64,000 bases of DNA from Parathalassolituus penaei (GCF_026626885.1 NZ_JAPNOA010000056.1:310001-374000); one strand, 5' to 3'; shown: positions 16,112 through 25,555, numbered from the stretch's first letter. Notes: generated from the letters alone by a model not told the origin. Translations and numbers: made by a program.

Positions 16112-18205
16112 TTATAACAGGTACATTTTGAGGCCAACCGAGAACAGGGTTGGCAAGCCGGTGACTTCGTCGTAATCGCTGTAGTCGGCGTTGTAGTCGT
16201 ATCCCACGACGTTGTTCTGGCCGTAGACGTTGATCAGGTCGATGTAGAAGTCGGCGGGTCGGTTCAGCAGCCGGATGCTGCGTTCGGCGCGCAGGTCGAG
16301 GTTGTGCTGGAACGGCAGGCGTTGCGAGTTGAGGTCGCCGTAGCTGGGTTCCCATGCGCCGAGGCTGTCGTCGTAGGTGGCGCCGGTAACCGGGGTGATC
16401 AGCTGGCCGCTCTGGGCGCGCCATTTAAGGCCCAGTGTCCAGTGTTCGTTCCATTGGTAGTTGGCGACGAGGTTCAGGATGACGGGCTGGTCGTAGCTGT
16501 AGCGGAAGTGGGTGTTGGTGAGTTCGTTGTAGCGGAAGGTGCGCGACCAGGCCAATGACATCCAGCCATCCCAGCGTTCACCGCTGTTTTTGTTGATCAG
16601 CAGTTCGGCACCAAAGGCACGGCCGTTGGCGTTGTTGCTGAAACGTGGCAGTTGCAGGTATTCGGCTTCGTTGAGGTCGGGATAGTAGTCGTCGCTGGGG
16701 CGGGCGATGACGAGGTTTTTCATGTCTTTGTAGTAGACGTCGAGGTTGATGTCCCAGAGGTCGGTGAGCTGGTGCTGGCTGCCCAGTTCGTAATGGGTGG
16801 ATTGCGGTTGTACCAGGTCGGGGTTACCGGCGCTGGGCGAGTAGGGGTACAGGTTGTCGGGCAGTTTGTGGTAACGGCCGTAGTTGGCGTGGAACTCCCA
16901 GGCGTCGGTTGCCTGATAGCTGCTTTGCAATTTGGGTTCGAGGTAACGCTGGTCGGTGAAGTCGTCGCTGGCGTACAGCAGGCCGGGGGTGAGGGTGAGC
17001 TGTTCGGTGGCTTGCCAGCGGTCGCTGATAAACAGGTTGAGGCTGCGAATGATGAATTCGTCTTGCAGCAGGATTTCTTCCGCGCCGCCGCTGAGTTTGC
17101 AGTCGGGCTGGTATTCGTCACAGGGGTTGAGGCTGAGAACACCGGTCGAGGTGACGGTACGGTGTTCGGTTTGCAGGCCCCAGCCGAGTTCGTGCTCGGG
17201 GCTGATGGCGTGGCTGAATTCGCTGCGCAGGCCAATGTCGTCGGAGTGAATGTTGATGTGGTTGCTGTTGCCGAGTTTGAGGCGCAATTTCTGTTGCAGG
17301 TTGTAGGTGCCCACCCGGCTGCTGAGGCCGGATTCAAACTGGTGATCCCATACTACGCCGAGGCTGTGGAATTGCTGGTTAACGTCGATGCCACCGGCCA
17401 GTTCCGGGTCTTTTTTGACTTCGTCGGAGTCTTCATCAAACAGCAGGCCTGCCTTGTCGCGGGCGCCAAGCATTTGCAGGCTGATCTGGTCGTGGTCGAG
17501 TTGCCACTGGTAGCGACCCTGGTAGTCGTAAAACTCGGGTACAACGGTGAATTCAAATTCTTCGTCGTCGAGGAAGTTTTCGATGTAGTACTGGAACAGG
17601 CTCTGGCGCGCGGAGAAAAATCCGCCACGGCTGCCGTATTCGGTGTTGGTGCCCGATTCTACAAACAACCCGGCGCGTAGCAGGCTGAGGTCAATAATGC
17701 CTTGTTGGGTGTCCATCACGTCGCGGGAGCTGGCTTCAATAATCGCGCCGTTGGCGTTGTTGTAGTTGGCGGGGAAGGCGGCGCTGTCGAGGTTGAAGGT
17801 GTCGAGGGTGTTGTCGTTAAGAATGCTGCTGCCGTCGTTGTGGAAGACGTATCCCACCGGCAGGAAATCAACAATATAAAGGTTGTCTTCCGGGGACGAG
17901 CCGCGTACGGCGGGTTCCGGGTTGTTGTTGGCGAAGGTGACGCCGGGCAGGCTGCCAATGGCTTTGAGCGGGTCGTTACCGGCTCCGGCGACTTTGACCA
18001 GGCGTTGGGTCTGGATCACTTGTGGCTGTTCCACTTCGCCCAGTACGTACACTTCTTCGATAACGGGTGATGGGCTGGTGGCTGCGGCGTCTTCGGCTTG
18101 GGCGGTCTCTTCGGCCTGTGCCGCGGGCAGGTTTAACGCCAGTAGCAGTGTTGGTATCAGGGGGCGGCAAGTCATGGCTGCACGCCAGGATTCTGGGATC
18201 GACAT
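16112..18205 (-). CDS. TonB-dependent outer-membrane receptor
   Basis: A 697-residue receptor. The ATG at 18205 is preferred because AAGGAAG precedes it and a signal peptide follows (LIPTLLLALNLPAAQA); an in-frame ATG lies 44 codons further upstream. A TonB box-like VIEEVYVLGE is followed by a plug domain (LPGVTFANNNPEPAVRGSS, LYIVDFLPVGYVFHNDG) and a 22-strand-type barrel rich in aromatic residues. The last residues are KMYLL, so the usual terminal Phe/Trp is absent. The substrate cannot be read from sequence. Position beside cueR hints at copper, but the receptor has no CueR promoter or Met-rich loops, so siderophore or other ligands remain open. Confidence 0.85.
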   Translation of the reverse strand: MSIPESWRAAMTCRPLIPTLLLALNLPAAQAEETAQAEDAAATSPSPVIEEVYVLGEVEQPQVIQTQRLVKVAGAGNDPLKAIGSLPGVTFANNNPEPAVRGSSPEDNLYIVDFLPVGYVFHNDGSSILNDNTLDTFNLDSAAFPANYNNANGAIIEASSRDVMDTQQGIIDLSLLRAGLFVESGTNTEYGSRGGFFSARQSLFQYYIENFLDDEEFEFTVVPEFYDYQGRYQWQLDHDQISLQMLGARDKAGLLFDEDSDEVKKDPELAGGIDVNQQFHSLGVVWDHQFESGLSSRVGTYNLQQKLRLKLGNSNHINIHSDDIGLRSEFSHAISPEHELGWGLQTEHRTVTSTGVLSLNPCDEYQPDCKLSGGAEEILLQDEFIIRSLNLFISDRWQATEQLTLTPGLLYASDDFTDQRYLEPKLQSSYQATDAWEFHANYGRYHKLPDNLYPYSPSAGNPDLVQPQSTHYELGSQHQLTDLWDINLDVYYKDMKNLVIARPSDDYYPDLNEAEYLQLPRFSNNANGRAFGAELLINKNSGERWDGWMSLAWSRTFRYNELTNTHFRYSYDQPVILNLVANYQWNEHWTLGLKWRAQSGQLITPVTGATYDDSLGAWEPSYGDLNSQRLPFQHNLDLRAERSIRLLNRPADFYIDLINVYGQNNVVGYDYNADYSDYDEVTGLPTLFSVGLKMYLL

Positions 18206-18928
18206 GATCGTTCTTCCTTGTTGATAGTTCGGTCGCCAGCGGCGATTGGCTGGCATTGTAAAGGCAATATATCGAATGGAATATGAGCAGTTTGATTGTC
18301 TGGGTATGGTGAGGGGCTGGTGGGCATAAATGCCCACCCTACGGGGAGTGTCGATCGGTTAAGGGCTTATTAATAAGCCTGAATATTGATTGCTGAATTT
18401 ACCCAGCGCAGCTGGCTACCGAATGCCCATCTGGGCGAGCCGGGATTCACCGCAACGGCCGACCCGGCCGGGGCATGGATGCCCCGCCAGACCAGTCGGC
18501 ACATGGATGTGCCGTCTGGCCGGGGTCGAAAAGCCGTTGTCGGTGAAAACCGGAAACACGAGCCCAGCCGGGCAAAAGCAGGGGGAGGCCCGCCCGGCCG
18601 GGGGACAAGGTCCCCCATGAGGGCATGCGGTGGTGCCAATTAACAAGCCGAGCAGATCGTGAACATCCGACGCTGGAACGAAGCGTAAGAAAGCCCGCAC
18701 GACGTTGCTGATATCGGTGTTTCTAGCGGTGTGTTTGTGCGTTGTGTGATTGCTGCCAAAGGGGCGCTGTTGCACAATGCCGCGTCTTTTGGCTTGCCGC
18801 TCCGAGCGCTGCAAAGTCTCTGCAACAGGGTGTGTTCAGGCTGTATGTGGGTGCCCAATGGGCTGCTGTGATCGGGAAGTCTGTCTGTTTTTGTCCGTGG
18901 TCGTCTGATGGCCCGCGGAGGGGTGAAT
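18206..18928. other. 723-bp intergenic region containing one mosaic repeat
   Basis: Between divergent genes. 18206-18400 should hold the receptor promoter; I see no clear Fur-like box. 18402-18653 is a copy of the hairpin-rich mosaic repeat. 18654-18928 leads to the next gene; no convincing reading frame with a ribosome site was found. CGGAGG at 18916-18921 is the ribosome site of the gene at 18929. Confidence 0.6.
18402..18653 (-). repeat. Mosaic hairpin repeat, copy A (inverted relative to B-D)
   Basis: About 252 bp, reverse complement of the repeats at 61440, 61790 and 62121. Internal short palindromes include GCCCATCTGGGC, GGGGCATGGATGCCCC, GGCACATGGATGTGCC, GCCCGGCCGGGC and GGGGGACAAGGTCCCCC. 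The outer ends read CAGCGCAGCTGG and CAATTAACAAGCCGAG. It lies in a gene-free gap. Any open frames crossing it are by-products of GC-rich palindromes. Confidence 0.9.
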
Positions 18929-20356
18929 ATGGAACGTTTCTGCGCGCGTGCCGGTTTGGGTGCGGCGCTGATGATGCTGGTGGCCTTGCCTGCTCTGGCG
19001 GCTAACCAGTCTGCAAAATTGGTCAAGACCCCGGCGGTCAAGGCCAGTACTCAGGCCGAACTGGCCGCGTCGGATGTGGTTCGTCCGGCCGATCCTCGCA
19101 AGATTCCCGGTTTGCTGGATGCTGGGCTGGAAGCCTGGCTGCAGGCCGATGATGCTGCTTTGCTGCCGCTGGCGTCTGAGCTGATTTCCCTTGAAAAACG
19201 TCTTGCGCCGTCGGCGCGCCAATTTGCCTGGTACTGGCAGGCGCGTGCCTTGTTGCGGCGCGGTGGTGCCGATGACCTGCTGGCGGTGAATGATTTGCTG
19301 GGGCGTATGACGGCAGGCGATCCGTTAACCCTTCTGGCTTATGCCGGTCTGATTCTGGCGGCCGATCAGCAGCAGATGAAACCTGACTTGCTGGCGTTCC
19401 TGATGCAGCGCATGGCGGATTCGCTGGCGGTCCGTCCGAGTCCGGAGTTGCAGCCATTGGCCGACAGTCTGCGTTTGCTGGTGATCCGGCGTCTGATGGA
19501 GTCGGGTGATTCGGCATTGGCGATTTCTATGGTGGCCGAGCTTGATGTGCGTTTCAGTCCGTATGCCGCGGCGTTGGTGCAGGTTGCCATGAGTCCGCTG
19601 CGTGATTCGGTGTCGTGGCTGGGGGTGCCATGGCCCGATAGCAACACCAATCTGGTGTGGACGCCGCTGTTGCGCGATGTGCGTCTGGCTATGGTGGATA
19701 CCCTGCGGGCGTTGGGTAGTGATCAGCTGATCCAGAACGAGCGGGCCGAGTGGGTGGCGTCGATTCGTGACCACATGCTGGCGGTACGTGCCTGGCAGTC
19801 GCCTCGGGTGTTGAAAGAAACCACGTTGTTGTGGCGCGGTCGTTTGCTGATTCCGGATGGCAACGAGCCTGATCTGGCGTTCCAGCAGTTTGTGGGTTGT
19901 GAGGGTGGAAGTGCGGTGCTGCGGTGTTCCGGTCTGGCGCTGGAGTATCTGTTCCCGGTGTTTGCCACTCGTTCGGTGCGCGATGCCTTGTCGGCGTTTA
20001 ATGATATTGCCCAGGCCAGTGATGATCTGGCCGATACGCATACGGAGCTGGAAGCCTTGATCCGGGATCAGTCGGCCAGTTTGTTTGATTCCGATAGCTC
20101 GTTTGATCTGCTCGGTAGCGATGATCATCAGGATTTCAGCGTAGGGCTTGAGCGAGGTGAGCGCGAATATCCGTTATCGGAGCTGAATCGCTTGTCGCAG
20201 GCGATGGCTGAGCATGTGGATATTATGGAAGTACAGCAGCGTGATGCGCTGGTCGCGCAGATTTTGCTGGGGCTGGCGGAGCGTCGTCAGCATCTGGGCG
20301 GGTTTGGGCGACAGGTGCGCTCACAAGCTCGAATGGGCGTGTGGGCTCTGCGTTGA
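18929..20356 (+). CDS. Exported protein of unknown function
   Basis: A 475-residue protein starting at ATG 18929 with GGAGG 7 bp upstream (an earlier in-frame ATG at 18908 lacks one). A clear Sec signal peptide (GLGAALMMLVALPALAANQ) points to the periplasm. The rest is predicted helical, rich in Leu/Ala, with patterns like repeated helical hairpins (RQFAWYWQARALLRRGGADD, LLAYAGLILAADQQ), reminiscent of TPR/SEL1-type scaffolds though no canonical repeat is obvious. Two Cys residues (VGCEGG, LRCSG) could form a disulfide. Acidic segment near residues 390-410 (FDSDSSFDLLGSDD). I do not recognise the family. It appears monocistronic. Confidence 0.75.
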   Translation: MERFCARAGLGAALMMLVALPALAANQSAKLVKTPAVKASTQAELAASDVVRPADPRKIPGLLDAGLEAWLQADDAALLPLASELISLEKRLAPSARQFAWYWQARALLRRGGADDLLAVNDLLGRMTAGDPLTLLAYAGLILAADQQQMKPDLLAFLMQRMADSLAVRPSPELQPLADSLRLLVIRRLMESGDSALAISMVAELDVRFSPYAAALVQVAMSPLRDSVSWLGVPWPDSNTNLVWTPLLRDVRLAMVDTLRALGSDQLIQNERAEWVASIRDHMLAVRAWQSPRVLKETTLLWRGRLLIPDGNEPDLAFQQFVGCEGGSAVLRCSGLALEYLFPVFATRSVRDALSAFNDIAQASDDLADTHTELEALIRDQSASLFDSDSSFDLLGSDDHQDFSVGLERGEREYPLSELNRLSQAMAEHVDIMEVQQRDALVAQILLGLAERRQHLGGFGRQVRSQARMGVWALR

Positions 20357-20457
20357 GCTGATAACTCGCAAATGGCACGCTCGTGTGCTCCTGTGAGGGG
20401 AAAGTTCCCGCTTCAGTCAGGCGTACACGAGTGTGTTACATCGAAAACGGGCAGTGC

Positions 20458-20931
20458 TTAACCGAACGTAATCGGTGGCAGTTCTGGCATGTCGATGGTC
20501 ATTTTTTCGGTTGGGGCAATCACGGTCGCTTCGCCGGTCACAACTACTTTGCCGCTCTGGTTGGTCAGGGTGGTGTCAAAAATCACCAGGCCTTTTTTGT
20601 CGATCTTTTCTTTGACGGTCAGCTTCACGGTAATGGTGTCGCCAATCATGATCGGGCGTTTGAACGCCAGATTCTGTCCCATATAAACAGTGCCTGGTCC
20701 TGGCAGCTCCATCGCCAGACCTGCAGAGATCAGGGCGCCGGAATACATGCCGTGAGCAATCTGGCCCTTGAATTGGGTGGTGGCAGCGTATTCAGGGTTC
20801 AAGTGCAGCGGGTTGTGGTCGCCGGATACGGCCGCAAACAGTTGCAGATCACGTTCCACAATCTGGTGAGTACGCTCGCAGCTGTCGCCGATGGCCAGTT
20901 CGTCGTAGGTACGGTTGGTAATGGTTTCCAT
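20458..20931 (-). CDS. MaoC-like (R)-specific enoyl-CoA hydratase
   Basis: A 157-residue single hotdog-fold hydratase. The ATG at 20931 has GAGGA upstream and gives the normal family start (METITNRTYDELAIGDS); the in-frame extension to 21012 is not family-like. The catalytic motif FAAVSGDHNPLHLNPEYA contains the Asp-His pair of (R)-hydratases, followed by IAHGMYSGALIS. The reaction is hydration of trans-2-enoyl-CoA to (R)-3-hydroxyacyl-CoA, feeding polyhydroxyalkanoate or other acyl pathways. Divergent from fadD at 21602, suggesting a shared fatty-acid context. PhaJ is the closest named match; phosphate acetyltransferase-fused forms are excluded by length. Confidence 0.88.
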   Translation of the reverse strand: METITNRTYDELAIGDSCERTHQIVERDLQLFAAVSGDHNPLHLNPEYAATTQFKGQIAHGMYSGALISAGLAMELPGPGTVYMGQNLAFKRPIMIGDTITVKLTVKEKIDKKGLVIFDTTLTNQSGKVVVTGEATVIAPTEKMTIDMPELPPITFG

Positions 20932-21601
20932 GGAGTCTTGTCCTCTGACGTGGGTGCAAAACCGGGTCCTTCCCCGGAGAATGGCGCGAAGTTTACCCAC
21001 TTTTCCCTGCATTGGTATGTCAGTTTGCCCGTTATGGCAGCAATACCCACGGAAACTTGTCCTGTGGCAGGTTGGGATGGCAAGTTGTTTTGCCTGCTTC
21101 TCAGGCTTCGAACTTCACTCGTATTGGCTGGTCGCGCTGGACGCTTGTTCGGTAAACGGTCAGTTCGTGGTCGGTTGATCGGCTGTAACGGTTGGCAACT
21201 TCTATACTGATTTATGTGATCGTAACCCGGTGGTCATGCGCGCTTGCTGAAATCAGCCTGGAGCGCGGATTTGTTTAACGGGTCGACAGAGAAGTATGAG
21301 TCGATTGTACGTGTGTTGTGAGTGTGAGGTGCTCTGTCACGAGTGTGTTGGATGGCTGATTCGTGCCGACAGGTTGTTAATGTTAGGACACGAGTGGTTA
21401 TTTAGTCGCCATTTTCGGCAGTAAATGGCTTTTTAAGGGATTTTCGGAAAGGCATCTTTTCCTTTAATTCATTATAAAGTTACACTGCCTTGGCAAGCCT
21501 GATGCAGACTTGTTGCTAATCCCATGCCAGAATCCGGGGTTTTCGCAATCAGGGTCTGCTTTTGAATAACAAGAAGAAGCAGGAATACACAGGAGTCATC
21601 G
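20932..21601. other. 670-bp intergenic region between hydratase and fadD
   Basis: No credible gene. A possible fadD -10 (TATAAA, 21473-21478) and a nearby imperfect dyad GGAAAGGCATCTTTTCC (21447-21463) are the only regulatory-looking elements noticed. The fadD ribosome site AGGAG is at 21591-21595. Confidence 0.45.
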
Positions 21602-23293
21602 ATGAACGAGCAGTTTTTTCAGGAGCGTTATCCGAAGGAGTATCCGGGTACGATTGATACCAACAAGTACAACTCCCTGGTCGAACTGATCGACAAGTTT
21701 CTCAGTAAGTTTGCCTCGCGCCCGGCTTTTATGTGCCTGGGGCAAACCATGTCGTTTGCTGAACTCGATCGCCTGAGTATGCAGTTTGCTGCCTGGTTGC
21801 AGCAGGACCTTGGCCTCAAGCCGGGTGAACGTATCGCCGTGCAGCTGCCCAATATCCTGCAATATCCGGTGGTGCTGTTTGGTGCCCTGCGAGCTGGTCT
21901 GATTGTGGTGAACACCAATCCGCTCTATACCGAGCGTGAGATGGAACACCAGTTCAACGATTCCGGCGCGGTGGCGCTGGTGGTGCTGGCCAACATGGCT
22001 GCCAAGGCCGAGAACGTGTTGCCACGTACCGGTATTCGTCATGTGATTGTGACTGAAATTGCCGATTTGCATCCGCTGTTCAAACGTCTGCTGATCAACA
22101 ACGTGGTTCGCCATGTGAAGAAGCAGGTGCCAGCCTATAACCTGCCAAACGCCATTTCTTTCCGTGCGGCACTGGCGGCCGGTGAAAAACGCACCCTCAA
22201 GCCAGTGGCTATGCAGGCCGATGACGTGGCGGTGTTGCAATACACCGGTGGTACGACCGGGATTGCCAAGGGTGCCATGCTGACCCACCGCAATCTGGTT
22301 GCCAACATGATGCAATGTCACGGCCTGTTCAACATGGTGCTGAAAGAAGGACAGGAAACCGTCATAGCACCGCTGCCGCTGTACCATATTTATGCCTTTA
22401 CCGTGCACTGCATGGTGTTGCTGGAAACCGGTAATTGCTCGCTGCTGATTCCGAATCCGCGTGATATTCCGGGTTTTATCAAAACCCTGCAGGGTGTGCC
22501 GTTCAGTGGTTTTGTTGGTCTGAACACCCTGTTTGCCGGTCTGTGTGCGCAGGAAGACTTCCGCGCGCTGGATTTCAGTAATCTCAAGTTGACCATTTCT
22601 GGCGGTATGGCGCTGACCTCGCCGGTGGCGCAACGCTGGAAGGATGTGACCGGTTGTGAAATCGCCGAAGGTTACGGCATGACCGAAACCTCGCCGGTGG
22701 TGTCATTTAACCCGCCGGGTTACATCAAACAGGGCACCATTGGTATGCCGGTATCCAGCACCGCCTGCAAAGTGGTCGACGATAACGGTGTGGAACTGCC
22801 GATGGGTGAGCCGGGCGAGTTGTGTGTGCGCGGTCCGCAGGTAATGAAAGGTTACTGGAAGCGTGAAGCCGCGACCGACGAAGCCTTCCTGCCTGCGAGT
22901 AACGGTGGTCCGGGTCGTGAGTGGTTAAAAACCGGTGATGTCGCGGTGATCATGGAAGACGGTTATATGAAGATTGTCGATCGTAAAAAAGACATGATTA
23001 TTGTGTCGGGCTTTAATGTGTATCCAAACGAAGTCGAAGACATTGTGGTGGCGCATCCGGAAGTGATGGAGGCGGCGGCCATTGGTGTGCCAGATGAAAA
23101 AAGCGGCGAAGCGGTCAAAGTGTTTGTGGTTGTGCGCAAGGATTCTGCAGTGACGTCGGACGATTTACGTGCCTGGTGCAAGGAACGCCTCACCAGTTAC
23201 AAGGTGCCGAAGACATTTGAGTTCCGTCTGGAGCTGCCAAAAACCAACGTTGGCAAGATTCTGCGTCGCGAGTTACGCGATACCGCCAAATAA
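21602..23293 (+). CDS. fadD: Long-chain-fatty-acid--CoA ligase
   Basis: A 563-residue adenylate-forming enzyme that activates fatty acids to acyl-CoA with ATP, at the inner membrane. The phosphate-binding motif YTGGTTGIAKGAM begins at Tyr214, the A5 motif YGMTETSP at Tyr358, followed by TGD (A7), DRKKDMIIVSGFNVYPNEVE (A8) and the catalytic Lys in KTNVGKILRREL (A10). AGGAG precedes the ATG. The N-terminus (FFQERYPKEYPGTID) is that of FadD1/FadD2 of pseudomonads and relatives. Ends with a hairpin at 23311. Confidence 0.95.
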   Translation: MNEQFFQERYPKEYPGTIDTNKYNSLVELIDKFLSKFASRPAFMCLGQTMSFAELDRLSMQFAAWLQQDLGLKPGERIAVQLPNILQYPVVLFGALRAGLIVVNTNPLYTEREMEHQFNDSGAVALVVLANMAAKAENVLPRTGIRHVIVTEIADLHPLFKRLLINNVVRHVKKQVPAYNLPNAISFRAALAAGEKRTLKPVAMQADDVAVLQYTGGTTGIAKGAMLTHRNLVANMMQCHGLFNMVLKEGQETVIAPLPLYHIYAFTVHCMVLLETGNCSLLIPNPRDIPGFIKTLQGVPFSGFVGLNTLFAGLCAQEDFRALDFSNLKLTISGGMALTSPVAQRWKDVTGCEIAEGYGMTETSPVVSFNPPGYIKQGTIGMPVSSTACKVVDDNGVELPMGEPGELCVRGPQVMKGYWKREAATDEAFLPASNGGPGREWLKTGDVAVIMEDGYMKIVDRKKDMIIVSGFNVYPNEVEDIVVAHPEVMEAAAIGVPDEKSGEAVKVFVVVRKDSAVTSDDLRAWCKERLTSYKVPKTFEFRLELPKTNVGKILRRELRDTAK

Positions 23294-23310
23294 TCCCCTC
23301 TCAAATCAAC

Positions 23311-23330
23311 GACCCGGCGTCTGCCGGGTC
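23311..23330 (+). terminator. Stem-loop after fadD
   Basis: GACCCGGC and GCCGGGTC form an 8-bp stem with loop GTCT, 18 bp after the fadD stop. No T-run, so it could be a Rho-dependent or stabilising hairpin. It separates fadD from the riboswitch leader. Confidence 0.6.
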
Positions 23331-23370
23331 GCCGATTGGCCTCGATCCTGCTATAGTCGCGCCGAATTCG

Positions 23371-23500
23371 GTCAGGTGCCTTCTGATGTGCTGGTGTAAT
23401 ACCGGTCATGAGTGGCTTGAATGGGAATCCGGTGCAAATCCGGGACTGTACCCGCAACTGTAAGCCGCTGCTAATGCGGCAAGTCAGATACCAGCCTGCA
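23371..23500 (+). ncRNA. Cobalamin (adenosylcobalamin) riboswitch
   Basis: All signature blocks of the class I cobalamin aptamer occur in order: GGTGCC (23375), AATGGGAATCCGGTG (23420), CCGGGACTGTACCCGCAACTG (B12 core, 23450), TAAGCC (23461), then AAGTCAGATACCAGCC (23481-23496). A likely -10 TATAGT is at 23352-23357. The expression platform lies in 23500-23653, before btuD. With bound cobalamin, expression of the downstream operon should fall. Confidence 0.95.
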
Positions 23501-23653
23501 ATTTCTGGATTTCTATTCGTGCGGGAGTACACGGATAACATCATCCCTGATCGCCGGTCATCAGCACTGGCTCCGGATTTTGTTCGGTTCCCGTCGGTTG
23601 TTGTTGGCTGGTCATAGCATTGGAAGCGGTGGCAGTCTTGATCGGTAATTATC

Positions 23654-24508
23654 ATGTCGTTGTTATCTGGCTCTGAACCGGGTCTGAACGCCGAAGGCGT
23701 ATCGTTCTCGGTAGATGGTCGTGCGATTTTGCAGGCGGTCAGTCTGCAGTTGCCGGCGGGCCAGGTATTAGGTCTGCTCGGCCCGAATGGCGCGGGCAAA
23801 ACCACTCTGTTACGTGCCCTGACCGGGCAACTCCCCTGTGAAGGCCGCGTAGCCTGGATGGGCCGTCCATTGGCGACCATGCCGTTGGCCGAACGTGCCC
23901 GTCAGATCGCCATTGTGAATCAGCTGAATGATCCGGTTCTGGCGCTGAGTTTGCGCCAGGTCGTTCAGATGGGCCTGTTGCCGCATCTATCGTTGCTGGG
24001 GCGTCGCAGCCCGGATGATTTGCAGCGGGTTGAACAGGCTCTGGCCCGCGTTGGGCTATCCGATCGTGCCGATCAGCGGTTTGTCTCTCTTTCCGGTGGT
24101 GAACAGCAACGGGCCCTGATTGCCCGCGCGCTGGTGCAACAGGCACGTCTGATTGTGCTGGATGAGCCGGTCAATCACCTGGACGTGTATTACCAGCACG
24201 ATGTGCTGACACTGCTGCGCACGCTGGCACATGAAACCGGCCTGACGGTGGTTATGAGTCTGCACGATCTTAATCTGGCGTCCATGTACTGTGATCGTCT
24301 CGCGCTTCTGCACGAGGGGCATTTGCGTGCTTTCGGCAGCGCCAGGGAAGTTCTTGTGCCCGAGCTTTTACAACGGGTATTTCGTTTGCCCTGTGTGGTA
24401 CGTGCTTATGATGGCCTGATGCGGGTGGATTTTTGTCCATCCTCAGTGGGTGTTAGTCAAATTCTGATTCAACCATCGGTGATCAGCGCCGATGGGCAGG
24501 TGAAATAG
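23654..24508 (+). CDS. btuD: Vitamin B12 ABC transporter ATP-binding protein
   Basis: A 284-residue ABC ATPase. Walker A GPNGAGKTT, signature LSGGEQQR, Walker B LIVLDEPVNHLD and the H-loop His (VVMSLHDLN) are all present. It is of the iron-siderophore/B12 (FecE/BtuD/HmuV) type. The first gene after the cobalamin riboswitch and 4 bp from the permease gene, so the substrate is cobalamin or cobinamide. Longer at the C-terminus than E. coli BtuD, as usual for non-enteric homologues. The ribosome site is weak and may be part of the riboswitch-controlled structure. Confidence 0.92.
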   Translation: MSLLSGSEPGLNAEGVSFSVDGRAILQAVSLQLPAGQVLGLLGPNGAGKTTLLRALTGQLPCEGRVAWMGRPLATMPLAERARQIAIVNQLNDPVLALSLRQVVQMGLLPHLSLLGRRSPDDLQRVEQALARVGLSDRADQRFVSLSGGEQQRALIARALVQQARLIVLDEPVNHLDVYYQHDVLTLLRTLAHETGLTVVMSLHDLNLASMYCDRLALLHEGHLRAFGSAREVLVPELLQRVFRLPCVVRAYDGLMRVDFCPSSVGVSQILIQPSVISADGQVK

Positions 24509-24512
24509 GTTA

Positions 24513-25541
24513 ATGGTGGTTTCGCAATTATCGGTTCTGCTGAGCGGCCAGCGTCGCTGGTGGGCGATGGGCCTGCTGGCCCTGGTGTCGGTGTTTTTAT
24601 CGCTGGGGTTTGGTTCTGCCAACATTGAGCAGGTGTGGTCGTGCCTGATTGGCAGCTGTTCTGATCCACTGCAACAGATGATCTTCTTTGATATTCGTCT
24701 GCCACGGGTGATTGCCGGTTTTATGGTGGGTGCTGGGCTGGCCGTTGCCGGTTCGGCCTTGCAGAACGTTACCCGTAACGGTCTGGCTGACCCGTATCTG
24801 TTTGGTGTGGTTGCCGGTGCTGGCCTGGGTGCCAGTGTGGTTACCATGTTGCCGATCATGCTCGATTGGCCGGATGTGGGCGTGCGGGCTTCGGTGGCCT
24901 TGCCGGTCGGTGCGTTTACCGGTGCCTTGCTGGCCGTTCTGATGGTGCAGGGGCTGGCGGTGAGTGCACTGGCGCGCAGTACGGAACAACTGCTGTTGGC
25001 CGGAGTGGCCATTTCCCTGATGCTGGGTGCTCTTACCCACCTGATCCTGTTTATTGGTGAGCCGTTTGCCGCCAACCAGGTGCTGTTCTGGCTGATGGGT
25101 AGCCTGAGCCGCATAGAACCGGTGAATCTCTATGTGATTGCGCCGGTGGTGATGATCGGCAGTGCGGTGTTGCTGGTGTTGGGGCATCGTCTGGATGCCT
25201 TGCTGCTGGGCGATGACAACGCCTTTAACCTTGGGGTTAACGCCACCAGTTTGCGCAGTCTGACCCTTGTGTTGTGTGCCGGTCTGACCGCGGTGATTGT
25301 GACCTATTGTGGTGGCATCGGCTTTGTTGGCCTGATGGTGCCGCACATTGTGCGACAGTGGTTTGGTGTAACCAGTCGTACTCTGATTGTTGGCTGTTGG
25401 TTGTGTGGTGGTACTTTCCTGGTGTGGGTGGATGTGATTGCCCGTTCTATCGTCACCGGTCAGGAGATCCCAATCGGGATTATCACCTCGGCGATTGGCA
25501 GCATGTTTTTCTTGCTGGTAATGCGCCAGCAACGTTCCTGA
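24513..25541 (+). CDS. btuC: Vitamin B12 ABC transporter permease
   Basis: A 342-residue FecCD-family permease with about ten transmembrane helices. Family motifs: DIRLPRVIAGFMVGAGLAVA near residue 65, GLADPYLFGVVAGAGLGA and GFVGLMVPHIVR near the C-terminal third (the coupling region to the ATPase). It works with BtuD and the binding protein BtuF encoded at the far end of the same operon. Start ATG 24513 follows the btuD stop by 4 bp. Confidence 0.93.
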   Translation: MVVSQLSVLLSGQRRWWAMGLLALVSVFLSLGFGSANIEQVWSCLIGSCSDPLQQMIFFDIRLPRVIAGFMVGAGLAVAGSALQNVTRNGLADPYLFGVVAGAGLGASVVTMLPIMLDWPDVGVRASVALPVGAFTGALLAVLMVQGLAVSALARSTEQLLLAGVAISLMLGALTHLILFIGEPFAANQVLFWLMGSLSRIEPVNLYVIAPVVMIGSAVLLVLGHRLDALLLGDDNAFNLGVNATSLRSLTLVLCAGLTAVIVTYCGGIGFVGLMVPHIVRQWFGVTSRTLIVGCWLCGGTFLVWVDVIARSIVTGQEIPIGIITSAIGSMFFLLVMRQQRS

Positions 25542-25555
25542 GTACCGGAGTTTCG

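Noticed and set aside
16652-17680. Long open frame of 342 codons antisense to the TonB receptor
   Set aside because: It is the GC-biased mirror of the receptor gene, with Val/Gly/Glu-rich composition and no ribosome site. The receptor frame shows clear family motifs.
18206-18330. Fur box upstream of the TonB receptor
   Set aside because: The AT-rich stretch near 18265-18290 has no convincing match to a 19-bp Fur dyad.
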